64,000 nucleotides of DNA from Dethiosulfovibrio russensis (GCF_021568855.1 NZ_JAKGUG010000004.1:62001-126000), one strand, 5' to 3'. Shown: positions 47,884 through 57,644, counted from the first letter of the stretch. Numbers and translations are program-made. Notes: generated by a model not told the origin, from the sequence alone.

Positions 47884-48201
47884 TTATAGAAGCTTCTCGA
47901 TCTCTGCCTTGATCTGATCGATAGTGACAGCATCTCCACTCATGCGGGCCTTCTCCTCGCCGCCATTCCAGAAGAGAAAGGCGGGAAGCCCCATAACCTT
48001 GTGGGCTATGGCCACACGGCGGTTACCCTGAATGTTGACCTTGCAAAACTTAACCTTACCGTCGAACTCCTCGGCAAGTTTTTCCACTCCGGGCATAAGG
48101 GCCAGGCAATGGGTGCACTTGGGACCCCAAAAATCCACCACTACGGGAAGATCGCTTTCCTTTACCTCGGCGTCAAAGGTATCCTTATCCAGTTCAATCA
48201 C
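47884..48201 (-). CDS. trxA: Thioredoxin
   Basis: A 105-residue thioredoxin with active site WGPKCTHC (Cys29, Cys32), which differs from the usual WCGPC and resembles the variant thioredoxins linked to glycine reductase. The cis-proline is in VMGLPAFLFW. It would reduce the selenium centre of GrdA after acetyl transfer. The start is GTG 48201 with AAGGAG 9 bases upstream; the frame open to 48252 lacks a site. It is just upstream of the grd operon. No thioredoxin reductase gene is in the window. Confidence 0.93.
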   Translation of the reverse strand: MIELDKDTFDAEVKESDLPVVVDFWGPKCTHCLALMPGVEKLAEEFDGKVKFCKVNIQGNRRVAIAHKVMGLPAFLFWNGGEEKARMSGDAVTIDQIKAEIEKLL

Positions 48202-48304
48202 GAAGATCAGCTCCTTGTTATCGTTATGTAGGGATAGACTCCATTCCAACAACGACTATTGTACCCCAACGACAAGTTCCGTCAAGAGAAAAAGAAAATC
48301 GAAG

Positions 48305-48336
48305 ACTTAGGGGCCCGGCATGCCGGGCCCCTAAGT
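48305..48336 (-). terminator. Perfect 32-base palindrome after the NSS symporter
   Basis: 48305-48336 is a complete palindrome (16 bp, no spacer; very GC-rich centre GGGCCCGGCA). It lies 22 bases past the symporter stop. On the minus strand it is followed by TCTTCGATTTTC, so it probably works as a terminator. Confidence 0.7.
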
Positions 48337-48357
48337 TACTACAATTCGGTTATATCG

Positions 48358-49701
48358 TCACCATTTGAGCCCGGTTATGAAGATGTAGAGGATGGCCAGG
48401 GGGGAGACGAACTTGACGAAGATCATCCAGATGTCGAATCCGGCGAACACAGGGATCCTGCCGTTTCCAGTGACCTCGTCCTTGGCGACATCGGCTATGA
48501 CCCATCCGACGAAGATGGATATGAGCATTCCGCCCAGAGGCATCATTATCTGATCCGTAAAGAAACCGGCCACGTCCATGAAGTCCTTGCCGGCTATCTT
48601 GAGACCACCGCCGAGGGATATACCGGAGGGAATCCCAAGGAGGAATATCAGAGTACCCATGGTCCAGGCAGCCTTGGCACGGCTCCAACCCTTATCTATG
48701 AAGTAGGCGCAGGCCACCTCAAGAAGAGAGATGGCGGAGGTAAGAGCCGCCACGAAGAGAAGCAGGAAGAACAGGGCGGACCATATCATCCCTCCCGGCA
48801 TCTGGGCGAATATCCCAGGCAGGGTTATAAATGTGAGACCAGGTCCCGCTCCTGGCTCGACGCCGAAGGCGAAGACCGCCGGGAATATGACCAGACCGGC
48901 AAGCAAGGCGACCATCGTGTCGAGGAAACAGACCTGCGCAGCCGCTCCGGGAAGGCTGATGTCCTTCTGAAGGTAGCTGCCGTAAGTTATCATACAGCCC
49001 ATTCCGAGAGAGAGGGAGAAGAACGCCTGTCCTAAGGCGGCTAGAACCGTACCGGCGGTAACCTTAGAGAAATCGGGTTTGAGGTAGAAGGAGATACCCT
49101 CTCCAGCTCCCTCAAGCGTAACCGAACGTCCGATGAGGACGATCAGAAGGATGAAAAGCCCGGGCATGAGGACCTTGCAGTAACGCTCTATCCCCTCGCC
49201 GACACCTCTGTAGACGACCCAGATGGTGACGAACATGAACAGGGCCTGATAGAGTATGACCATTATGGGGTTGGATATGAAGCCTCCGAAGGCATCTCCA
49301 GCCTGACCGGCCGCCGCTACCTCCATGAGCCCGGTAAACGAGTGGAGGATATACTTTATAGTCCATCCTCCTACGACACCGTAGTAGGAGAGGATGAGAA
49401 AGCCACAGGCTAGCCCCAACCAACCTACCGCCGGCCAGGCGCCGCCCTTTATCTTCTTGAAAGCTCCGACCGCGTTGAGCTGAGCGTTACGGCCGATGAC
49501 CAACTCCGCCAACATGACGGAAAAACCGATACAGGCAACCATGGCCACGTATATTACGACGAAGGCTCCGCCGCCGTTCGTGCCAGTAACGTAAGGGAAT
49601 TTCCATATGTTTCCCAGACCGACGGCGGATCCCGCCGCGGCGAGAATAAAGCCTATCTTGCTTCCCCACTGTTCTCTCTGCTGCTCTACCTGATTCGCCA
49701 T
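48358..49701 (-). CDS. Neurotransmitter:sodium symporter (NSS) family transporter
   Basis: A 447-residue Na+-coupled amino-acid carrier of the LeuT fold, 11-12 membrane segments. It opens WGSKIGFILAAAGSAVGLGN, the helix-1 Na+/substrate motif, followed by WKFPYVTGTNGGGAF. Substrate unknown; glycine, alanine or a branched-chain or aromatic amino acid are all possible. Its place next to trxA and the grd operon hints at glycine. RBS AGGAGGTAA. The 170-base leader has a 9-bp inverted repeat (49810-49818 with 49858-49866). Confidence 0.92.
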   Translation of the reverse strand: MANQVEQQREQWGSKIGFILAAAGSAVGLGNIWKFPYVTGTNGGGAFVVIYVAMVACIGFSVMLAELVIGRNAQLNAVGAFKKIKGGAWPAVGWLGLACGFLILSYYGVVGGWTIKYILHSFTGLMEVAAAGQAGDAFGGFISNPIMVILYQALFMFVTIWVVYRGVGEGIERYCKVLMPGLFILLIVLIGRSVTLEGAGEGISFYLKPDFSKVTAGTVLAALGQAFFSLSLGMGCMITYGSYLQKDISLPGAAAQVCFLDTMVALLAGLVIFPAVFAFGVEPGAGPGLTFITLPGIFAQMPGGMIWSALFFLLLFVAALTSAISLLEVACAYFIDKGWSRAKAAWTMGTLIFLLGIPSGISLGGGLKIAGKDFMDVAGFFTDQIMMPLGGMLISIFVGWVIADVAKDEVTGNGRIPVFAGFDIWMIFVKFVSPLAILYIFITGLKW

Positions 49702-50002
49702 AAACCCTTACCTCCTTTTAGGGTGAATAATACAGATCCCGAAAAAATACCCCTCTTACAGACCTACATCGTAACCGGCTCTCGACACCTCCTTCTCCGA
49801 GGAAATGACAAACGACGAGACATAAAGAAGACAGAGAATCAAGCAAATTATCTGAATTCGTCGTTTAGATGGATCTGACCGCATTATACACCATAGTATG
49901 CATTTTAGAACAGTGGGTTTCATCAAAAAAAAGATCTACATGTAAAATCCACGAAGAGTTGTACAATAGGGTAAGCGTCGATATAGGAAAGGGGAGAAAT
50001 CC
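49702..50002. other. Divergent intergenic region between the NSS symporter and hypC
   Basis: There is no gene in these 301 bases. On the minus strand a TATAAT lies at 49887-49882. On the plus strand TACAAT lies at about 49964-49969, ahead of hypC. The 9-bp inverted repeat AAACGACGA/TCGTCGTTT (49810-49818, 49858-49866) is in the symporter leader. Confidence 0.5.
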
Positions 50003-50248
50003 ATGTGCCTTGCAGTACCGCACGTCATAATCGATTTGGCTCAGGATGGATCGGCGATGGCTAAGGCAGGAGCGATAGTCAGAGAGATCAGGACCGATCT
50101 CATAGACGAACCTACCGTAGGAGACACGGTATTGGTCCATGCTGGCTTCGCCATAGAGAAGGTATCTCCGGAGGACTCGGAGGAGCTGACGGCCATGTGG
50201 GACAAAATAAGAGAGCTCGCCGGAGAGGAAATCGATGAGTTCAGATAG
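50003..50248 (+). CDS. hypC: Hydrogenase maturation chaperone HypC
   Basis: An 81-residue chaperone that binds HypD and the hydrogenase large subunit while the Fe(CN)2CO unit is built. It starts MCLAVPHVI, with the essential Cys2 that follows the removed methionine. The OB-like fold residues VGDTVLVHAGFAIEKV are typical. RBS AAAGGGGAG. It overlaps hypD by 14 bases. Confidence 0.94.
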   Translation: MCLAVPHVIIDLAQDGSAMAKAGAIVREIRTDLIDEPTVGDTVLVHAGFAIEKVSPEDSEELTAMWDKIRELAGEEIDEFR

Positions 50249-51320
50249 AGCAAAGCTGCTGTCCTCGGCCCTGAAAAGGCTGACAAAAAGGCCGACGACC
50301 ATCATGGAGGTCTGCGGAACTCACACCGTGTCGATCTTCAGACAGGGGCTGAGATCTCTTTTCCCGGAAGATCTAAAACTGATATCCGGTCCGGGCTGTC
50401 CGGTATGCGTAACACCTCAGGGGGAGATAGACGGAGCCGTCGAATTGGCCACGAGAAAAAACGTGGTAATGGCAACCTATGGGGACATGATGAGGGTTCC
50501 CGGATCGAACGGTACCTTAGGGGAGCTCAGAGGATCGGGCTCAGACGTGAGGGTGGTGCTGTCGGCCATGGAAACCCTTAGGATGGCCGAGGAGATGCCT
50601 CACAAAGAGATAGTGTTTCTAGCGGTGGGATTCGAGACCACCGCACCGGCGACGGCAGCTCTGATGATAGAAGCCCGAAAAAGGAAACTCGAGAATCTGT
50701 CGGTGCTGTGTCTGCACAAAAGAGTGCCTCCTGCACTTGAAGTGCTCTCAAAGGCCGACGGAAACCGGGTCGACGGCTTTCTATTGCCCGGCCATGTAGC
50801 GGTAATTCTAGGGCATGAACCGTTTAAATTCATCCCTGAAAAACACGGCATAGCCTGCACGGTAGCCGGCTTCGAGGCGGACGAAATAATGTTGGCCTTG
50901 GTGGACCTGCTGGAACAGATAGGCGAAAATCGTCCTTCTCTGACCTCCCGCTACGAAAAGGCGGTGAGGCCGGAGGGCAACGTCAAGGCCGTCGATCTGA
51001 TGGACCGAGTATTCGACACGAGCACATCCGCGTGGAGAGGAATAGGTCCGATAGACGCATCGGGTATGTCCATAAAGGAGGAATATTCCCTCTGGGACGG
51101 ATCTAGGAAATTCGACGTTGCCGTCAGGAACGTACCTGAACCGAAGGGATGCAGGTGCGGAGAGATTCTCTCGGGAACCATAACTCCCAAGGAATGCCCC
51201 CTCTTCGGAACAGGATGCACACCGGTAAACCCGATAGGCCCCTGTATGGTTTCCAGCGAGGGGACCTGTTCGGCTTGGTACAGATATGGAAGAAAGGGAG
51301 ACCTCAAGTGGGAAAGCTGA
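50235..51320 (+). CDS. hypD: Hydrogenase maturation protein HypD
   Basis: Iron-sulfur scaffold for the Fe(CN)2CO centre of [NiFe]-hydrogenase. The 361-residue protein has the conserved MEVCGTHT, SGPGCPVCVTPQGEID and VGFETTAPATA motifs, and the C-terminal cysteines of the [4Fe-4S] cluster (CRCGEILSG, PKECPLFGTGC). It overlaps hypC and hypE. Partners hypA, hypB, hypF and any hydrogenase structural gene are outside the window. Confidence 0.96.
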   Translation: MSSDRAKLLSSALKRLTKRPTTIMEVCGTHTVSIFRQGLRSLFPEDLKLISGPGCPVCVTPQGEIDGAVELATRKNVVMATYGDMMRVPGSNGTLGELRGSGSDVRVVLSAMETLRMAEEMPHKEIVFLAVGFETTAPATAALMIEARKRKLENLSVLCLHKRVPPALEVLSKADGNRVDGFLLPGHVAVILGHEPFKFIPEKHGIACTVAGFEADEIMLALVDLLEQIGENRPSLTSRYEKAVRPEGNVKAVDLMDRVFDTSTSAWRGIGPIDASGMSIKEEYSLWDGSRKFDVAVRNVPEPKGCRCGEILSGTITPKECPLFGTGCTPVNPIGPCMVSSEGTCSAWYRYGRKGDLKWES

Positions 51321-52294
51321 ACCTAGGCCAGGGAAGCGGAGGAAGGCTTACCTCCGAGCTGATAGGGAAATTCAAGGCTCAATTCGACGACGTAAACGTC
51401 CAAAGAGACCTGGAGGACTGCACCATGATCTCTCCGGAATGGGCCGTCACCATAGACGGTTTCACCGTATCACCCATGGATTTCCCTGGAGGAAATATAG
51501 GGAAATTGGCCATATGCGGCGGAACCAACGACCTGGCGGTCCGTGGGATAGAGCCTAAGTTCGTGACCCTGAGCGTCATAGCCGAGGAGGGTCTGAACGA
51601 AGAGGAACTATTGAGATACGGCAGGAGCGCCGCGTCGGTATGCCACGAGCTTGAAGTCAAACTGGCAGCGGGAGACACCAAGGTGGTTCCCAGGGGGACC
51701 GTCGACGGGCTGTTCCTAACGGTAGCTTCCATGGGGCAACCGTTAGCTAAACCACTGGGCATGGAGCGCATAAAGCCCGGCGACAGACTAGCCGTCACGA
51801 CCTCCATAGGTAGACATGGAGCCACCATAGGCTCGATAAGGTTCGACCTGAACGTGGAGGGCCTCTCCAGCGACTGTGCTCCGCTTTGGCCTCTCGTAAA
51901 ACCGTTGGCAGTACTTCCAGGCGTAAGAGCCATGAGAGACTGCACCAGAGGAGGACTGGGCACCACCCTGTGCGAATGGGCGGAGGGAACCGGACTGGGA
52001 ATTGAGGTAGACGAATCGTCTATACCTATAGACGAAGGGGTGTCGTCGGTTTGTGACATACTCGGCTTCGATCCCCTCCACCTGGCATGCGAAGGATGCG
52101 CCCTGATAGCCTACTCACCGGACGATGAGGACCGGATAATCGAGATCCTCAGATCCCACCCCTCCGGGATCCAAGCGACCTCGATAGGAACGGTGGTCGA
52201 GGGACACCCTTCCATGGTGGGAATGAAGACAGAGGCCGGAGGTATGAGGGTCGTCGATATGCCCGTAGGCGAGCTCCTTCCCCGTATATGCTGA
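51308..52294 (+). CDS. hypE: Hydrogenase maturation carbamoyl dehydratase HypE
   Basis: Makes the thiocyanate on its C-terminal cysteine that becomes the cyanide ligands of [NiFe]-hydrogenase. The 328-residue PurM-fold protein ends LLPRIC, the diagnostic PRIC tail with the modified cysteine. It starts GKLNLGQGSGGRL like the family. The start is GTG 51308 with AAAGGGAG upstream, overlapping hypD by 13 bases. The frame open to 51149 overlaps hypD too far to be real. Confidence 0.96.
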   Translation: MGKLNLGQGSGGRLTSELIGKFKAQFDDVNVQRDLEDCTMISPEWAVTIDGFTVSPMDFPGGNIGKLAICGGTNDLAVRGIEPKFVTLSVIAEEGLNEEELLRYGRSAASVCHELEVKLAAGDTKVVPRGTVDGLFLTVASMGQPLAKPLGMERIKPGDRLAVTTSIGRHGATIGSIRFDLNVEGLSSDCAPLWPLVKPLAVLPGVRAMRDCTRGGLGTTLCEWAEGTGLGIEVDESSIPIDEGVSSVCDILGFDPLHLACEGCALIAYSPDDEDRIIEILRSHPSGIQATSIGTVVEGHPSMVGMKTEAGGMRVVDMPVGELLPRIC

Positions 52295-52307
52295 TGGAAT
52301 GAACGAA

Positions 52308-52347
52308 ACGGAGGGCCCCGATCGGAGCCCTCCGTCAGTCCTCATAT
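52308..52347 (+). terminator. Terminator after hypE
   Basis: A 9-bp stem (52308-52316 with 52327-52335), with an inner CCGATCGG that can extend pairing, is followed by a T-rich stretch ending TTTTT, 14 bases after the stop. Confidence 0.8.
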
Positions 52348-52374
52348 TTTTAAATTGAACCTTGAACTATCGAT

Positions 52375-53160
52375 TCAAAGCCATTCTTCCCACTTAACCG
52401 AAACTCTTCTAATGTCCAGGGCTATCCCGGTCTCATAATCCACGTCCACCACCACGCCGTTGAGTCTCAGATCCTCCGTCGCTACCTCGAAACGAGAGGG
52501 AAGACCGGTAAGGAACTTGGGCATAACGCTCTCGATTGTCATGCCGATGGCGCTAGAGAAGGAACCAGTCATTCCCACATCGGAGATATAAGCAGTTCCC
52601 CTCGGTAAGACCTCTTCGTCGGCGGTCTGTACGTGGGTGTGGGTTCCTACCAACACGGAGACCCGTCCATCCAGGTAGGCCCCCATGACCTTTTTCTCAG
52701 AAGTGGCCTCGGCGTGAAGATCCACGAAGACGGGAATTCCGTCCACATCGCTCAGGAGCTCGTCGACCTTCCTGAAAGGACAGTCTATAGGAGGCATAAA
52801 GACCCTCCCCTGAAGGTTGATAACCCCCAGAGATAGACCTCCCTTCCGTAAGACCATAACCCCGCTGCCGGGACATCCGGGAGGATAGTTCGCCGGACGG
52901 ACGACCCGAGACTCCTCGTCCAACAACGGAATAAATTCCTTCTTGTCCCAAATGTGATTCCCCGAGGTAAGACCGTCGATCCCCATATCGAAGAGCTCCT
53001 CCGCGACCTTAGCGGTGAGCCCCCTTCCGGCCGCGGCGTTTTCGCCGTTGGCCAGGACAAAATCGAAGGGGCCTTCCTTCGCTCGAAGGTAAGGGAGGGA
53101 CTCGGATACCATCCTACGACCCGGCTTACCCACCATATCGCCTATGAAGAGAATTCTCAT
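52375..53160 (-). CDS. ymdB: YmdB-family metallophosphoesterase
   Basis: TIGR00282-type phosphoesterase of 261 residues, known in Bacillus as a 2',3'-cAMP phosphodiesterase tied to RNase Y. It starts MRILFIGDMVGKPGRRM, with the first metal ligand Asp8. Other ligands lie in LANGENAA, TSGNHIWD (Asn and His) and VGTHTHVQTAD. Its start is directly adjacent to the rny stop, the conserved rny-ymdB pair. Confidence 0.94.
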   Translation of the reverse strand: MRILFIGDMVGKPGRRMVSESLPYLRAKEGPFDFVLANGENAAAGRGLTAKVAEELFDMGIDGLTSGNHIWDKKEFIPLLDEESRVVRPANYPPGCPGSGVMVLRKGGLSLGVINLQGRVFMPPIDCPFRKVDELLSDVDGIPVFVDLHAEATSEKKVMGAYLDGRVSVLVGTHTHVQTADEEVLPRGTAYISDVGMTGSFSSAIGMTIESVMPKFLTGLPSRFEVATEDLRLNGVVVDVDYETGIALDIRRVSVKWEEWL

Positions 53161-54699
53161 CTACTTGGCGTACTCCACCGACCGGAACTCCTTGATAGCC
53201 GTTACCTTTATCTGTCCCGGATACTTCATCTCTTCCTCTATTTTCTTGGCTATGTCGAAAGCCAGTTTGGCTATGACGCCCTCGTCCGACACGTTGGGAG
53301 CCACCATTACCCTGACCTCCCTGCCAGCCTGAATAGCGAAGGCCTTGCTCACTCCCTTGAATGACTTCGCCAAGGTCTCAAGCTTCTCCAGCCGCTTGAC
53401 GTAGGCGTCCAGACTCTCTCTACGGGCGCCGGGCCTGGCTGCACTGATGGCATCGGCAGCCGCCACTATGACGTCGTAGATCGACTGGACCTCCATGTCC
53501 TCGTGATGGGATCCTATAGCGTTTATTATCTCCGGAGATTCATTGTACCTCTTCGCCAGATCGGCTCCTATTACGGCATGAGGGCCCTCTATCTTGTGGT
53601 CAACGGCCTTACCGATATCGTGAAGCAGACCGGCCCTCCGGGCCAGCTCCTCGTCTGCACCCAGTTCAGCCGCTATGATACCGGATATATGGGCAACCTC
53701 CATACTGTGTCGAAGTGCGTTCTGACCGTAGCTGTAGCGATATCGAAGAGACCCTATCAGCCTGATTAGATCGGTGTGCATATGTTTGACGCCCAGATCC
53801 AGCAGACACTGGTCCCCGGCCTCCATGATGGACTCCTCCACCTCTTCGGTCGCCTTCTGAATGAGCTCCTCGATACGAGCGGGATGTATCCTGCCGTCGG
53901 TGACCAACCTCTCCAAAGCGAGCCTGGCGATCTCCCGCCGGACCGGATCGAAACAGCTTATGGTAACCGCCTCCGGGGTATCGTCCACTATGAGATCGAC
54001 TCCCGTCTCGGTCTCGAAGGCCCTTATATTTCTGCCCTCTCTGCCGATTATACGCCCCTTCATCTCGTCGGAGGGAAGGTTTACCACGCTGACCGACACA
54101 TCTGAGGAATACTCCACCGCACAGCGTTGAATCGCCGTGACTACAACCTCCCTGGCCTTTCGGGAAGCCTCTCTGCGGGCCTTCTCCTCGAGATCCTTGA
54201 TCAGAAGACCTAGAGAGTGTTGAGCCTTCTCCTCTACGTCCCTCATCAGAATATCCCTGGCTTCGTCTCTGTTGAGCTGAGCGACTTCCTCCAGCTTGAC
54301 CAGCTGATCCTGCTTGAGACTCTCTATATCCTGAAGTCTCTTCTCCACCGAATCGAGCTTGTTCTTGAGGTCCTCCTCACGACGACCGACCTTGTCGAGC
54401 TTTCGTTCGAGGTTTTCCTCCTTCTGCTCCAGACGTCTCTCGGACCTCTGAAGTTCCCCTCTTCTCTCCTTAATCTCGTTTTCCGTCTCCTGCTTCATCC
54501 CGAAGATCTCTTCTTTTACCTCCGAGAGCATTTCCCTCTTGCGGTGCTCCCCGTCCTTGACGGCCTTTTTCAACAACTGGTCCGCCTGCCTTTGAGCGTT
54601 GGCGAGGTGCTTTCCACCGAGAGATCTGGAAATCAGGAGACCGCCTACGACGCCGAAGACCAGCCCCGCAGCGATTCCGAGAATCATCGTAGATTCCAT
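53161..54699 (-). CDS. rny: Ribonuclease Y
   Basis: Membrane-anchored endoribonuclease that starts mRNA decay. The 512-residue protein has an N-terminal membrane segment (residues 4-24), a long coiled coil (about 30-190), a KH domain (about 205-270, with [13 protein letters not shown]) and an HD domain (about 330-425, with [12 protein letters not shown]). Length is standard. RBS AAGGAGT. ymdB follows directly. Confidence 0.97.
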   Translation of the reverse strand: MESTMILGIAAGLVFGVVGGLLISRSLGGKHLANAQRQADQLLKKAVKDGEHRKREMLSEVKEEIFGMKQETENEIKERRGELQRSERRLEQKEENLERKLDKVGRREEDLKNKLDSVEKRLQDIESLKQDQLVKLEEVAQLNRDEARDILMRDVEEKAQHSLGLLIKDLEEKARREASRKAREVVVTAIQRCAVEYSSDVSVSVVNLPSDEMKGRIIGREGRNIRAFETETGVDLIVDDTPEAVTISCFDPVRREIARLALERLVTDGRIHPARIEELIQKATEEVEESIMEAGDQCLLDLGVKHMHTDLIRLIGSLRYRYSYGQNALRHSMEVAHISGIIAAELGADEELARRAGLLHDIGKAVDHKIEGPHAVIGADLAKRYNESPEIINAIGSHHEDMEVQSIYDVIVAAADAISAARPGARRESLDAYVKRLEKLETLAKSFKGVSKAFAIQAGREVRVMVAPNVSDEGVIAKLAFDIAKKIEEEMKYPGQIKVTAIKEFRSVEYAK

Positions 54700-55003
54700 A
54701 GACAGATCTCAACTCCTTTATTTTATGAGGACAATGACAACGATGAGGCCTATTTTACAGGTTCTGTAAAAAGCCAACAAGACCCAACAGAGACTTCAGA
54801 TTTAAAGGTTGCGTTTTTCTTTCGGCGGAAGGGGCAAAAAAGCACTACACCGCCTAGACTGCATAGGTCGAAAACAAAATCACGAAAAACGTTACGTCAT
54901 AGATCACGCACATACGGATGCCCTCAAGTTATACCCCTGATATATTTTAACGGGAAACTTGACTCTCAAGTTCCTTAAAGAGATATCGATCGGAGGAATA
55001 TAT
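54700..55003. other. Divergent intergenic region between rny and the chemoreceptor gene
   Basis: There is no gene in these 304 bases. An 8-bp inverted repeat TTTTACAG/CTGTAAAA lies at 54753-54771 near rny. Close to the chemoreceptor start, AACTTGA (54956-54962) and TCAAGTT (54966-54972) form a 7-bp hairpin, and CTCAAGTT also occurs near 54933. I see no riboswitch consensus. Confidence 0.5.
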
Positions 55004-57088
55004 ATGAGCCTCAGAGGAAAAATGTCGCTCTGGATCATCGTACCGGTGACGCTGGTCTTTTTAACCGTCATATCGGTGGTAGGAACGGCGGTCAGGAAAA
55101 CGTACATGAGCCAACTGGAGGACAACGTACTGACTACTACTTTTCGATATGCAAACCAGGTTCAAAACGACCTTATTCATCTCACCCAAACGGCAGAAAA
55201 ACTTCGAGACGGATTTATCGGCCTCCGGGAAACCGGAGCCACCAGGGAACAGTACGACAGTCTACTCAGGAGCACCCTGGAAGGAGACCCATTTATATTC
55301 GGGCTATACACTGTGTGGGAACCGGACTTACTCGACGGCAAAGACCATGCCTACAGAGACAAACCAGGTTATAACGACGACGGAAGATATACACCGTGGG
55401 TCGCCCGCTCAGGGGAAAAAGCCACCATACAGCCCTGCACCGCCCAGGGCGGCTACATGGAACCGGGAGGCTTTTACCTCGACATAAAGGACTCTGGTAA
55501 AGCAAGGATCTTTCCCCCCGCTACATGGACATTCGAAGGCGACAAGGTCACTGTCGTGGACTACGGTATACCCATAATACACAGAGGTGAATTCCTGGGG
55601 GCCATTTACTCTGAGCTGGAACTTTCCGGGATAAGGGAAATAGTCGAAAACATAACCCCTCTGGACACCGGCTACGCATCCATTCTCACCGATCGGGGAA
55701 TCTACGTTGCATCTCCCGAGGATGAGCTCTTGGGAGAGAAAAGCGATAACATCAACCTCGACCGAATCATAGAAGAGATCTCACAGGAAAAGACCTACTC
55801 GATAACCTCGGATAATCGAGGAGAATCTATGCTACATCAATACGTCCCTATCTCCATACAGGGAGTGGACAGGCCCTGGATATTCGAGCTGGTCTTTCCC
55901 ATGGGGAAGGCCATGGCTCCCATCAGGAAACTCACTGTGACCTTGGCCGTGGTCGCCGCTGTATCGCTGATCTTTTTGGCATGTCTCATATGGTATATAT
56001 CCAGAAGAATAACCGACCCTGTCAGAAAAGTGGCATCAATAGCAGGTAAAGCCGGAAGCGGAGACCTTTCCGCCAGAGAGGGCGATTTCGGCCCTATGGC
56101 GAAGGACGAAGTTGGAGAGCTGGCCCGCTCATTGGCCCTGATGCTCGAAGCCCAAAGGGACATGATAGGACAAGCCAGAGACCAGTCCGATAGGACGTCG
56201 GAAAAAGCCCGATTCATAACGGAACGAAGCGACGCTACAGCCCGAGCGATGGAGAAAGTCCGAGCGGCGGTGTTCCAGTTGATAAACGATCTGGAGACAA
56301 GCTCCGCATCTCTGGAACAGGCTAACGCTGGCATAGAGGAGATATCCGGAGGGGCGGTCTCCGTGGCGGAGAGGACCACCGACGGAGCTGAGATAGCCGC
56401 CAGAACCTCCGACCGGGCAGAAAAATCGGCTTCCCACATGTCTAGCCTTATGGAGAAGATAACCTCGGCGGAGCAAGCCTCACGCAACGGATCCTCGGAC
56501 ATGGAGCAACTGGGAGAATCGGTCGGTTCCATATCGTCCTTCGTCGAAACGATAACCAAAATCGCCGATCAGACCAATCTATTGGCCCTTAACGCCGCCA
56601 TAGAGGCAGCCAGAGCAGGAGAGGCCGGAAAGGGTTTCGCCGTGGTGGCTGAGGAAGTCCGAAAACTGGCGGAAGAATCCTCCGTAGCAGCCGGAAGCGT
56701 AGACGGACTGATAGGAAATCTACAGTCCCAGACCAAAGCATCCATGGAGATAACCAAAGAAAACGCCTCCTATATGTCCGAGGCTCTAATTCTGGTTCAA
56801 GACACGAAAAACTACATGGAAGAATCGATAAAGGATATCCGCGATCTAAACGAAGCCATACAGGATATAGCCGCCGTATCCCAGGAACAGGCAGCCTCCA
56901 GCAAAGAGATGGCCTTGGTCTTGGACAGCGTCACATCCAAGGTAGCTCAGATGGTGGACAGGATACGCACCGTAGGCGACTCCTCGGAGAAAACCCTTGA
57001 AATCGCGAAAAACATGGTATCCGACTCGGAAGACCTCGTGGAAAACACCGAAAAGCTCAAGAAAAACATGGAAAGATTTAAGCTATAG
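55004..57088 (+). CDS. Methyl-accepting chemotaxis protein with Cache sensor domain
   Basis: A 694-residue transmembrane chemoreceptor. The first membrane segment is at about residues 9-31. A large extracellular dCache-like sensor follows (about 35-305, with [14 protein letters not shown] and [15 protein letters not shown]). A second membrane segment is at about 307-330, then HAMP, then the cytoplasmic signalling coil with the invariant tip [23 protein letters not shown] 55004 has GGAGGAA upstream. Ligand unknown; Cache receptors often sense amino acids, which would fit this cell. Confidence 0.94.
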   Translation: MSLRGKMSLWIIVPVTLVFLTVISVVGTAVRKTYMSQLEDNVLTTTFRYANQVQNDLIHLTQTAEKLRDGFIGLRETGATREQYDSLLRSTLEGDPFIFGLYTVWEPDLLDGKDHAYRDKPGYNDDGRYTPWVARSGEKATIQPCTAQGGYMEPGGFYLDIKDSGKARIFPPATWTFEGDKVTVVDYGIPIIHRGEFLGAIYSELELSGIREIVENITPLDTGYASILTDRGIYVASPEDELLGEKSDNINLDRIIEEISQEKTYSITSDNRGESMLHQYVPISIQGVDRPWIFELVFPMGKAMAPIRKLTVTLAVVAAVSLIFLACLIWYISRRITDPVRKVASIAGKAGSGDLSAREGDFGPMAKDEVGELARSLALMLEAQRDMIGQARDQSDRTSEKARFITERSDATARAMEKVRAAVFQLINDLETSSASLEQANAGIEEISGGAVSVAERTTDGAEIAARTSDRAEKSASHMSSLMEKITSAEQASRNGSSDMEQLGESVGSISSFVETITKIADQTNLLALNAAIEAARAGEAGKGFAVVAEEVRKLAEESSVAAGSVDGLIGNLQSQTKASMEITKENASYMSEALILVQDTKNYMEESIKDIRDLNEAIQDIAAVSQEQAASSKEMALVLDSVTSKVAQMVDRIRTVGDSSEKTLEIAKNMVSDSEDLVENTEKLKKNMERFKL

Positions 57089-57132
57089 AGACACTAAACG
57101 ACAACAAGGCAACCTGACGGAGCGTTTAAAGA

Positions 57133-57158
57133 AAGAGGGGGGCTAACGCCCCCCTCTT
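57133..57158. terminator. Bidirectional terminator between the chemoreceptor and rrf2
   Basis: An 11-bp GC-rich stem (57133-57143 with 57148-57158, loop TAAC) lies between the ends of convergent genes. On the minus strand it leads into CTTTAAACG. Confidence 0.85.
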
Positions 57159-57163
57159 CGATA

Positions 57164-57586
57164 TCAACCGGTGCACTCTCGGTCGTATTCCTCGATTATA
57201 TCCCAAAGGGTAGTAGACGACGTAACCCTCTCTATGCTATCGCTTACCTTTTCCCAAAGAAACCTGGCTGGACAGCAACCTCCTCGCTCGCAGGTGCCGT
57301 AGTCCACGCAATCGGCCAGGCTGATGGGCCCCTCCAGAGAATCTATTATCTCCGAGGTAAGGATCTCTTTAGGATCTCTACTCAGGAGATACCCGCCCTG
57401 AGCGCCTCTGACGCTGGAGACCAGACCGGATTTCCGGAGCTTTGAGAAAAGCTGCTCCAGATAGCTCTCGGACAGAGTCTGGTTCTTGGCTACCTCGCTT
57501 ATCGATATGGGACGACCGGTACCGTAGCCTCGAGCCAAGTCGATCATCGCCCTGAGTCCGTATCTGGTTTTAGTCGACAGCTTCAT
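57164..57586 (-). CDS. Rrf2 family transcriptional regulator (IscR-like)
   Basis: A 140-residue winged-helix regulator. It starts MKLSTKTRYGLRAMIDLA with the Rrf2 DNA-binding motif, then SESYLEQLFSKLRKSGLVSSVRGAQGGY. Three or four cysteines that can hold an iron-sulfur cluster follow: DCVDYGTCERGGCCPAR. It may sense Fe-S status or cysteine. It lies just upstream of ilvD on the same strand but is separated by a candidate operator, so it may regulate itself or ilvD. Confidence 0.93.
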   Translation of the reverse strand: MKLSTKTRYGLRAMIDLARGYGTGRPISISEVAKNQTLSESYLEQLFSKLRKSGLVSSVRGAQGGYLLSRDPKEILTSEIIDSLEGPISLADCVDYGTCERGGCCPARFLWEKVSDSIERVTSSTTLWDIIEEYDRECTG

Positions 57587-57608
57587 CTACATCACCCTCC
57601 GTGGTAGG

Positions 57609-57644
57609 AGGATACTATACCCAACTTTATTTGTCAAGTATCCT
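57609..57644 (-). promoter_or_regulatory. Rrf2 promoter with flanking inverted repeat (candidate operator)
   Basis: A 7-bp inverted repeat, AGGATAC (57609-57615) and GTATCCT (57638-57644), brackets TTGACA (minus strand, 57636-57631). The repeat's inner half overlaps the -10 region of the rrf2 gene. This looks like an autoregulatory operator. Confidence 0.5.

Noticed and set aside
54700..55003. Cyclic-di-GMP riboswitch before the chemoreceptor
   Set aside because: The GEMM core sequences are not present; only short inverted repeats are seen.
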